A DNA stretch of 6,481 nt. Origin: an uncultured Collinsella sp. GTDB lineage: Bacteria > Actinomycetota > Coriobacteriia > Coriobacteriales > Coriobacteriaceae. This document shows positions 1 to 5,146 of the stretch, in pieces. Both the position numbers and the translations under genes were made by a program. The notes beneath the pieces are model-generated. The model was not told the DNA's origin. It searched no databases and worked only from the letters and a program-made list of their open reading frames with translations. Within the stretch, counting starts at the first letter, position 1, and every line of letters starts with the position of its first letter. The stretch is taken from contig CABRFW010000098.1 in NCBI GenBank assembly GCA_902470265.1, positions 1 to 6,481 of the forward strand, given 5' to 3'.

Positions 1-21
1 ATCATCGCCACCAGCCTCAAG

Positions 22-126
22 GGGTAGCTAATTTGGGACGGGGCTCTTTTAGCTACCCCATGTTGAGAGAAAAATCATCAGGCAGGCAAGGGTAGCTAAA
101 AGAGCCCCGTCCCAAATTAGCTACCC
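22..126. repeat. Perfect 37-bp inverted repeat with 31-bp spacer (REP/BIME-like element)
   Basis: The arms at 22-58 and 90-126 are exact reverse complements over 37 bases, separated by 59-89. Each arm is itself a hairpin: its ends gggtagctaa and ttagctaccc pair over 10 bp around a 17-base centre containing gggacggggctc. The two centres are complementary, so the transcript could fold as one 37-bp stem or as two short hairpins with matching loops. The element starts 14 bases past the hyuA stop codon. No T-run follows either arm in either direction, so it does not look like an ordinary intrinsic terminator, although it could stabilise the 3' end of the mRNA. Paired palindromes in opposite orientation in an intergenic space, with GTAG near the arm end, recall REP/BIME elements mobilised by RAYT transposases; that link is inference. 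No transposase and no clear target-site duplication are visible. Confidence 0.9.
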
Positions 127-140
127 TGGCGGCCTTCCTG

Positions 141-1508
141 CTAGCGGGGCACGTAGCGACCGGGCTGGGCTCCGGTGGGCTCGCCGTCGCGTGCCGCCAG
201 CACGCCGTTCACAAACACGGCCTTGGCGCGGCCATGCGCCTCAAAGCCCTCGAGCGGCGTGTAGTCCACGGCCTGATGCTGCGTCGTGGCACTGATCGTC
301 CAGCGCGCCTTGGGATCCCACACGCACACGTCGGCATCGGCGCCCTCGGCAAGACAGCCCTTGCGCGGATACATGCCAAAGACGCGCGCCGGGTTCTCGC
401 TCATCAAGCGGCACAGATCCTCGGGTCCCAGCTGGCCCTCAAAGCTCGTGGCAATCGCGACGGGACGATGCTCCACGCCGGGCCCGCCGTTGGGAATCGC
501 GCGGAAATCATCGCGTCCGCGGTCCTTTTGCCCGTGCAGGTTAAAGCTGCAATGATCGGTCGCAATAGTATCGATCTCGCCGGCCACAAGCGCCTCGCGC
601 AGCGCGGCACGGTCGCCGGCATGGCGCAGTGGCGGGCTCATCACATACTTGGCACCCGCAAAGCCGTCCTCGCCCTGCTCCAAGTAGCAAGTATCGTCGA
701 GCATCAGATACTGAGGGCATGTCTCGACATAGATGTTCTTCTGCCCGCGCGCTTTGGCGGCGCGAATGGCCTCGAGCCCCAGCTTGGTCGAAAGGTGCAC
801 CACGTTGACCGGGGCGTCGCCGGCCAAGTGTGCCAGATACAGTAGGCGGCTCACGGCCTCGGCCTCGCACACATCCGGACGGCTGAGCGCATGTCCCTCG
901 GGCCCATGAATCCCCTGCTCGTACACGCGCTTCTGCAGCTCGTTCACGAGCGTGCCGTTCTCGCAATGCACGCACAGGATACCGCCCACGCGCTTGAGCT
1001 CCTCCAGCACCTCGAGCGTCTCGGCATCATCCAAGCGCAGGTGGTCATAGGCAAAGTAGGTCTTAAACGACGACACGCCCGCCTCGCGCATGGCCGAAAG
1101 ATCGGCGCGGTTGCGCTCATTCCACTCGGCGAGTGCCATATGAAAGGCGTAGTTGGCGGTGCAGGTGCCGTCGGCGCGATGATGCCACTCGGCCAAGGCA
1201 TCGGGCATGGTCACGCCGCGATCGGCCGTCGCGTAGTCCACGATGGTCGTCGTACCGCCGCAGGCAGCCGCGCGCGTGCCGGTCTCAAAGCTATCGGCTG
1301 TCCAATCCATGCCGGTCCAGCACTGCATGTGCGTGTGGCCGTCGATAAAGCCGGGGAACACCCAGCAGCCCGCGGCATCCTCGACGGTATCGCCCTCGGC
1401 CGGCTCAATCGCTGCGGCGATCCGCACGATCTTGTCGCCCTCCATGGCAAGGTCGGCGCGGCGAAGCCCCTGGGGCGTCACGAGCGCGCCGTTTTTGATG
1501 ATGATCAT
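141..1508 (-). CDS. hyuA: Dihydropyrimidinase / D-hydantoinase family cyclic amidohydrolase (HyuA/YgeZ-like)
   Basis: This is a 455-residue, full-length cytoplasmic amidohydrolase of the dihydropyrimidinase family (usually about 455-475 residues), which hydrolyses cyclic amides such as dihydropyrimidines and hydantoins. The visible dinuclear metal site is complete: H58 and H60 in GFIDGHTH, K149 (the expected carbamylated lysine) in SSFKTY, H181 in CVHCEN, H238 in VVHLS and D318 in ATDHC. Y154, five residues after the lysine, matches the catalytic tyrosine. MSPPLR (290-295) and IPNGGPGVEHR (338-348) are typical substrate-binding segments. The ATG at 1508 follows a TAAGGAG ribosome binding site whose TAA is the stop codon of the preceding gene. 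In this context the likely substrate is a ring-reduced or ring-opened purine breakdown product rather than a synthetic hydantoin; that is inference. Allantoinase or other cyclic amidohydrolase activity cannot be excluded from sequence alone. Confidence 0.93.
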   Translation of the reverse strand: MIIIKNGALVTPQGLRRADLAMEGDKIVRIAAAIEPAEGDTVEDAAGCWVFPGFIDGHTHMQCWTGMDWTADSFETGTRAAACGGTTTIVDYATADRGVTMPDALAEWHHRADGTCTANYAFHMALAEWNERNRADLSAMREAGVSSFKTYFAYDHLRLDDAETLEVLEELKRVGGILCVHCENGTLVNELQKRVYEQGIHGPEGHALSRPDVCEAEAVSRLLYLAHLAGDAPVNVVHLSTKLGLEAIRAAKARGQKNIYVETCPQYLMLDDTCYLEQGEDGFAGAKYVMSPPLRHAGDRAALREALVAGEIDTIATDHCSFNLHGQKDRGRDDFRAIPNGGPGVEHRPVAIATSFEGQLGPEDLCRLMSENPARVFGMYPRKGCLAEGADADVCVWDPKARWTISATTQHQAVDYTPLEGFEAHGRAKAVFVNGVLAARDGEPTGAQPGRYVPR

Positions 1509-1520
1509 AATTGCTCCTTA
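1509..1520 (-). promoter_or_regulatory. Ribosome binding site of hyuA overlapping the upstream stop codon
   Basis: On the minus strand 1520-1514 reads TAAGGAG, with 5 bases (CAATT) before the hyuA ATG. The TAA is the stop codon of the MocA-like gene, so terminating ribosomes arrive exactly at the hyuA initiation site. This geometry predicts translational coupling of the two genes and fixes the hyuA start. Confidence 0.85.
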
Positions 1521-2132
1521 TTGATTGATGCAGTTGGCCACGCGATCAAAATACGAGCAGGCGGCAATATGCTCTGTTATGCAGCGCTGTCCCTTGACGG
1601 TATCGACGTCCCACAGCTCGTAGGCACGCGCCTCGACCAGCACCACGTCGGTACGGTCCTTGAGGATCGAGCCCCCGCCGTCCTTGCCCTCAAGACGTAT
1701 GAGCGCATCGAACAGTTCCGCCGGAAAGAGCACCGGACTCGAAGGCTCACCGTTGCACGCAAGACGTACCGGATGCTTGCGGCCACGCTCATCAAACGTG
1801 CGAACCATGGCCTCAAAAGAATCCGAACTCACGAGCGGCTGGTCGCCCGGCAAAAAGAGGCAACCTTTCCAGTTGCGTTCGACTCCCCATGAAAGGCCCG
1901 CACGGACGCTTTCGCTGCGCAGCTCGCCATCGTGCAGCACGCACGGGCAATGCTTGTCCTCGCAAATCTGGGCGACCTCGGGCCAACGCGTCGAAACCAC
2001 GACGTCAAAGCCCCGGGGAACCGAATCGATGGTCCGGGCAATCAGCGGCTCGCCATAGATATCGGCAAGCATCTTGTTAGAGCCAAACCGCTTGCCCTCG
2101 CCCGAAGCCATAATGACGCATCCAAGTTTCAT
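1518..2132 (-). CDS. MocA/MobA-like nucleotidyltransferase (NTP_transf_3), probable molybdenum cofactor maturation protein
   Basis: This 204-residue protein has the Rossmann-like fold signature of MobA/MocA nucleotidyltransferases. The N-terminal loop VIMASGEGKRFGSNK (6-20) is a variant of LAAGxGxRxGxxK, which binds the nucleotide phosphates. ESVRAGL (74-80) and LPGDQPL (94-100, D97 the probable metal ligand) follow, then PVLFPAELFDAL (133-144), GKDGGGSIL (149-157) and WDVDT (174-178). MocA-type enzymes transfer CMP to molybdopterin for molybdenum hydroxylases such as xanthine dehydrogenase; MobA uses GTP. The GDQP motif and the cluster context favour MocA, but I cannot prove nucleotide specificity. 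The frame stays open 18 codons further upstream, to 2186; the ATG at 2132 is preferred because GGAGG lies 7 bases before it and family homology begins at once. It is translationally coupled to hyuA (9-base gap). No molybdenum hydroxylase partner is in the window. Confidence 0.82.
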   Translation of the reverse strand: MKLGCVIMASGEGKRFGSNKMLADIYGEPLIARTIDSVPRGFDVVVSTRWPEVAQICEDKHCPCVLHDGELRSESVRAGLSWGVERNWKGCLFLPGDQPLVSSDSFEAMVRTFDERGRKHPVRLACNGEPSSPVLFPAELFDALIRLEGKDGGGSILKDRTDVVLVEARAYELWDVDTVKGQRCITEHIAACSYFDRVANCINQ

Positions 2133-2147
2133 GGTGATACCTCCCCT
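2133..2147 (-). promoter_or_regulatory. Ribosome binding site deciding the start of the MocA-like gene
   Basis: The minus strand reads AGGGGAGGTATCACC immediately before the ATG at 2132. GGAGG occupies 2144-2140 with a 7-base spacer. This strong site supports 2132 over the longer in-frame start at 2186. Confidence 0.8.
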
Positions 2148-2219
2148 GAAACCATCGTACCCATAACTCGCGCCGCGGGCATCCACATCGAAAGCGCTTA
2201 TCCCGCACGCCCGCGATGC
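2133..2219 (-). other. Leader of the second unit (MocA-like gene and hyuA), promoter expected here but not resolved
   Basis: An intrinsic terminator lies just upstream (2259-2220), so transcription of the MocA-like gene and hyuA either reads through it or starts in this 87-base stretch. A 7-bp stem can form between 2174-2180 and 2209-2215 (CGCGGGC with GCCCGCG, 28-base loop). The loop contains an 8-base palindrome, AAGCGCTT (2192-2199). TACGAT, a possible -10 box, lies near 2150-2155 on the minus strand, but no matching -35 is found 17 bases upstream, so I do not call a promoter. Confidence 0.35.
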
Positions 2220-2259
2220 AAAAAGGGGGCACCCCGCCGGTTGGCAGAGCGCCCCCTTT
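2220..2259 (-). terminator. Strong rho-independent terminator downstream of ygeW
   Basis: On the minus strand AAAGGGGGC (2259-2251) pairs perfectly with GCCCCCTTT (2230-2222). The stem can continue inward through five G-C/G-U pairs and GCC/GGC to an AACC loop, giving about 17 pairs. A run of five T (2224-2220) follows, partly within the stem. It begins 23 bases past the ygeW stop codon. It should end the ygeX-ygeY-ygeW transcript, at least partly, and so separates the cluster into two units. Confidence 0.92.
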
Positions 2260-2282
2260 ACATAGCTTACCTCAGCCCGGCT

Positions 2283-3485
2283 TTAGGCCTGGAGCCAACG
2301 GGCGGTGTTGCGCTCGTCGAGGGCCTTGAGGGTAGCGGCGGGATCGGCAACCTTCTGCAGGAACATCATGGCAGCGATGGCGTACGGCTTGTAGCTGGCC
2401 TCCTTGTACATGCCCACGCGGTGCATGTCGAAGACGTCGGCGTTAACCTCGCCGTGCTCGCAGGAGACACCGGAGATGTCGGCGGGCAGCGGGTGCATAA
2501 AGATGGTGTCCTGGCCGTTGGCAGTCTTCTCCATGAGCTCGGTCGTGGAGCACCAATCCTGATGGGTGGCGTTCTGGGCGAGCAGCTCCTTCTCGAGCGC
2601 AGCGATGCCGGCGTCGTCGCCCTCGGCGTACAGGTTGGTGCGCTTCTCCATGGCGGCAAACGGAGCCCAGCTCTTGGGGATCACGATGTCGGCGCCCTCG
2701 AAGGCCTCGGCCATGGTGTTGACCTGCTTAAAGGTAGTGCCGGACTCGGCGGCATAGCCCTTGGCGCGCTCGACGACCTCGGGCATGAGGTCGTAGCCCT
2801 CGGGGTGAGCCAGGGTGACGTCCATGCCAAAACGGGGCAGCAGGCTGATCAGCGACTGCGGGCAGGACAGCGGCTTGCCGTAAGAGGGCGAATAGGCCCA
2901 GGTCACGGCAACCTTCTTGCCCTTGAGGTTCTCAAGGCCGCCAAACTCGTTGATGAGGTAGAGCATGTCGGCAGAGGACTGCGTGGGGTGGTCGGAATCG
3001 GACTGCAAGGAGATGAGCGTGGGACGGTGATCCAGAACGCCGTCCTCGTAGGCCTGCTGGACAGACTCGGAGACCTCGGCCATGTAGGCGTCGCCCTTGC
3101 CGATGTACATGTCGTCGCGGATGCCGATGACGTCGGCCATGAAGGAGATCATGGTAGCGGTCTCGCGGACGGTCTCGCCGTGAGCGATCTGGGACTTCTT
3201 CTCGTCCAGGTCCTGCAGCTCAAGGCCGAGCAGGTTGGCGGCCTTAGAGAAGGAGAAGCGCGTACGGGTGGAGTTGTCGCGGAACAGGGAGACGGCCAGG
3301 CCCGAGTCGAAGATCTTGGACGAAACGTTGTTCTCACGCAGCTCGCGCAGGGCGTCGGCGACGATGTAGAGAGCCTTGAGCTCATCGGTGGTCTTGTCCC
3401 AAGTGTGCAGGAAATCGCTGCCGTACATACCCTTAAAATCGAGGCCGTTCAGCTGCTCGACGAGCTCGGTAAACTTAGCGTCCAT
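2283..3485 (-). CDS. ygeW: Knotted carbamoyltransferase YgeW
   Basis: This 400-residue protein is a member of the aspartate/ornithine carbamoyltransferase superfamily, close in length to E. coli YgeW (about 396 residues). The carbamoyl-phosphate loop is FRDNSTRTRFSF (68-79) with the S-T-R-T-R core at 72-76. HPTQ (166-169) is the second phosphate/carbamoyl contact. FMHPLPADISG (329-339), followed by CEHGEV (342-347), is the C-terminal signature of the knotted YgeW group. The N-terminal half is the carbamoyl-phosphate domain; the second domain starts near residue 187 (LKGKKVAVTWAYSP). The physiological acceptor is not settled from sequence: the family differs from true OTCase and ATCase, and the neighbours suggest a ureido/amino-propionate compound, with carbamoyl phosphate possibly the product. 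The frame is open for 62 codons upstream (to a TTG at 3671), but ATG 3485 has AAAGGA about 7 bases before it and begins the conserved domain. Confidence 0.93.
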   Translation of the reverse strand: MDAKFTELVEQLNGLDFKGMYGSDFLHTWDKTTDELKALYIVADALRELRENNVSSKIFDSGLAVSLFRDNSTRTRFSFSKAANLLGLELQDLDEKKSQIAHGETVRETATMISFMADVIGIRDDMYIGKGDAYMAEVSESVQQAYEDGVLDHRPTLISLQSDSDHPTQSSADMLYLINEFGGLENLKGKKVAVTWAYSPSYGKPLSCPQSLISLLPRFGMDVTLAHPEGYDLMPEVVERAKGYAAESGTTFKQVNTMAEAFEGADIVIPKSWAPFAAMEKRTNLYAEGDDAGIAALEKELLAQNATHQDWCSTTELMEKTANGQDTIFMHPLPADISGVSCEHGEVNADVFDMHRVGMYKEASYKPYAIAAMMFLQKVADPAATLKALDERNTARWLQA

Positions 3486-3500
3486 GGAAATGTCCTTTCT
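3486..3500 (-). promoter_or_regulatory. Ribosome binding site deciding the ygeW start
   Basis: The minus strand reads AGAAAGGACATTTCC directly before the ATG at 3485, so AAGGA stands 7 bases from the start codon. This supports the 400-residue product over the longer open frame, whose extra residues look like translated non-coding sequence. Confidence 0.8.
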
Positions 3501-3686
3501 AAAGATGAAACGATCGCAATGAGTAGATGTGCTCCGGCATGCGCGTGTGGCTAGAACATGCAGAGCACCATGACGAGGACCCGCCACCGTTGAGGAAGCA
3601 TGGGAGATAACGACCGCGGGCCCCAAGTCAACAGGGGGTGCCGGGGACACGAGCAGCCCCCGGCTCAACAAAATCGAGGAATGGGA
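3501..3686 (-). other. Structured intercistronic region between ygeY and ygeW
   Basis: About 200 bases separate the ygeY stop from the ygeW start, long for a cluster of this kind. Two hairpins can form in the minus-strand RNA. The first is GCCGGGG/CCCCGGC (3658-3664 with 3640-3646, 7 bp, 11-base loop), 22 bases after the ygeY stop and without a T-run. The second is GTGCTC/GAGCAC (3563-3568 with 3529-3534), extended by GCATG/CATGC (3557-3561 with 3537-3541) around a 15-base loop and ending 43 bases before the ygeW ATG. A TTGACT at 3631-3626 looks like a -35 box but lacks a good -10. No known riboswitch was recognised. It may be a processing or attenuation region, or hold an internal promoter. 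Confidence 0.45.
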
Positions 3687-5072
3687 CTAATCGATCTTGT
3701 TGTTGGTCAGACCGGCGCGGAACACGGTGGCGTCGCCATCGGCCTTGCTCGGATCGTAGAGGTTCAGGGCAGCCACGTACATGGCAGCAGCGGTGACCAG
3801 GTCGTCCTTGTAGGTGACCTCGTTGGGAGCGTGAGCCTGAGACTCGGCACCCGGGCCAAAGCCCACGCAGGGGATGCCGTAGCGGCCCTGGATGGAGACG
3901 CAGTTCGTGGAGAAGGTCCACTTGTCGCACAGCGGGCGACCGGTGCGCTTGTCCATGCTGGGCTCGCAGCCGATGCGCTCGTCACCAAACATGGCCTTGT
4001 GGGCGTCGACGAGGGCCTTGACGTGCGGAGCGGTCTCCTTGTTGATCCACGTGGGGAAGTAAGCCTCGGTCTCGTAGACCTCGCCGGTCCAGGACGGACG
4101 GTCGTACATGTACATGGAGACCTTCACGTCGTCGCCGTACTTCTTGGCGGCCGGCAGGTTGCGGATCTCGTCCAGGCAGGACTCCCAGGTCTCGCCGGCG
4201 GTCATGCGACGGTCGATGGAGATGGCGCAGGAGTCAGCGACAGCACAGCGGCTGGGGCTGGTGTAGAAGATCTGGCTGACGGTGCAGGTGCCGCGGCCCA
4301 GGAAGCGGGCATCCTCGAAGTGCTCGGGATTGTACTTGGGGTCGAGCATCTTGACGAGACCCTTGATGTCGGTCGACTCGTCGCAGCCGTTGTTGTTGAG
4401 GGCGCGGACGTCGGCGATGATGTCGGCCATCTTGTAGATGGCGTTGTCGCCGCGGTCGGGAGCGGAGCCGTGGCAGGAGGTACCGTGAACGTCGACGCGG
4501 ATCTCCATGCGGCCGCGGTGACCGCGATAGATGCCGCCGTCGGTGGGCTCGGTGGAAATGACGAACTCGGGCTTAATGCCATCCTTGTTGTAGATGTACT
4601 GCCAGCACATGCCGTCGCAGTCCTCTTCCTGGACGGTGCCGACGACCATGATCTTGTAGCCCTCGGGGATGAGGCCCATGTCCTTCATCATCTTGGCAGC
4701 GTAGGTAGCAGAAGCCATGCCGCCCTCCTGGTCGGAGCCGCCGCGGCCGTAGATGATCTCGTCGGTCTCGTAGCCCTCATAGGGATCGGCATCCCAGTTC
4801 TCGATGTTGCCGATGCCGACGGTGTCGATGTGGGAGTCGATGGCGATGATCTTGTCGCCCTCGCCCATAAAGCCCATGACGTTGCCCAGGCCGTCGACCT
4901 TGACCTCGTCATAGCCAAGGCTCTCCATCTCGGCCTTGATGCAGGCAACAACCTCACCCTCCTCGCAGGACTCAGAGGGATGGGAGATCATAGCGCGCAG
5001 GAAACGAGTCATGTCGGCGCGGTGAGACTCAGCAGCAGCCTTGATAGCGTCGAAATCGAGTTCTTTAGCCAT
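3687..5072 (-). CDS. ygeY: YgeY family selenium metabolism-linked M20 metallohydrolase
   Basis: This is a 461-residue cytoplasmic hydrolase of the M20 peptidase/deacylase/carbamoylase fold, in the YgeY subgroup that co-occurs with selenium-dependent molybdenum hydroxylase genes. Predicted metal ligands are H81 (IDSHIDTVG), D114 (GRGGSDQEGG), E150, E175 (STEPTDGG) and H414 (SQAHAPNE), with E149 in VQEED the likely general base. The lid/dimerisation domain runs from about residue 187 to 305 and contains HGTSCHGSAPDRGDNAI (196-212). From family knowledge it should cut an amide or ureido bond of an N-carbamoyl or N-acyl amino acid; the exact substrate is unknown to me. The ATG at 5072 has AAAGGT 8 bases upstream. 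The protein is about 60 residues longer than the roughly 400 I remember for E. coli YgeY, partly through inserted segments in the 240-260 and 340-380 regions and a C-terminal tail (about 440-461). Confidence 0.92.
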   Translation of the reverse strand: MAKELDFDAIKAAAESHRADMTRFLRAMISHPSESCEEGEVVACIKAEMESLGYDEVKVDGLGNVMGFMGEGDKIIAIDSHIDTVGIGNIENWDADPYEGYETDEIIYGRGGSDQEGGMASATYAAKMMKDMGLIPEGYKIMVVGTVQEEDCDGMCWQYIYNKDGIKPEFVISTEPTDGGIYRGHRGRMEIRVDVHGTSCHGSAPDRGDNAIYKMADIIADVRALNNNGCDESTDIKGLVKMLDPKYNPEHFEDARFLGRGTCTVSQIFYTSPSRCAVADSCAISIDRRMTAGETWESCLDEIRNLPAAKKYGDDVKVSMYMYDRPSWTGEVYETEAYFPTWINKETAPHVKALVDAHKAMFGDERIGCEPSMDKRTGRPLCDKWTFSTNCVSIQGRYGIPCVGFGPGAESQAHAPNEVTYKDDLVTAAAMYVAALNLYDPSKADGDATVFRAGLTNNKID

Positions 5073-5112
5073 TGTTCATAACCTTTCATACGAAGGAATC
5101 TACCTGTGAGGT

Positions 5113-5139
5113 GGCGGAGCGATACCTATTTACTCCGCC
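5113..5139 (-). other. Intercistronic hairpin between ygeX and ygeY
   Basis: In the 74-base gap, GGCGGAG (5139-5133) pairs perfectly with CTCCGCC (5119-5113) around a 13-base A/T-rich loop. It starts 8 bases after the ygeX stop codon. There is no T-run after the stem, so it is unlikely to be a terminator. It could act as an mRNA stability or processing element between ygeX and ygeY, which are otherwise spaced like operon partners. Confidence 0.6.
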
Positions 5140-5146
5140 CTAACGA

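Noticed and set aside
22..126. Intrinsic terminator or CRISPR repeats
   Set aside because: There are only two copies, in inverted orientation, so it is not a CRISPR. No T-run follows either arm, so it is not a classical terminator, although it may still affect the mRNA end.
891..1892. 333-codon plus-strand open frame over hyuA and the MocA-like gene
   Set aside because: It crosses the junction of two genuine genes, has no recognisable motifs and has no convincing ribosome binding site.
2133..2186. 18-residue N-terminal extension of the MocA-like protein
   Set aside because: Family homology starts at the internal methionine at 2132, which has a GGAGG site 7 bases upstream.
1932..3554. 540-codon open frame on the plus strand opposite ygeW and the MocA-like gene
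   Set aside because: It spans two well-recognised minus-strand genes and a terminator, and its translation is a low-complexity V/G/L/H/D-rich string with no recognisable domain. It reflects codon bias on the sense strand.
3600..3631. Promoter before ygeW with TTGACT as -35
   Set aside because: No acceptable -10 box lies 16-18 bases downstream; the best candidates match only about half the consensus.
3486..3671. 62-residue N-terminal extension of YgeW starting at a TTG
   Set aside because: The extra residues show no family similarity, and the ATG at 3485 has a good ribosome binding site and gives the usual family length.
3600..5081. 493-codon open frame on the plus strand covering ygeY
   Set aside because: The translation is A/V/G/D/H-rich with no recognisable domain, while the minus-strand YgeY has every M20 metal ligand. 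It is a shadow of a strongly codon-biased gene.
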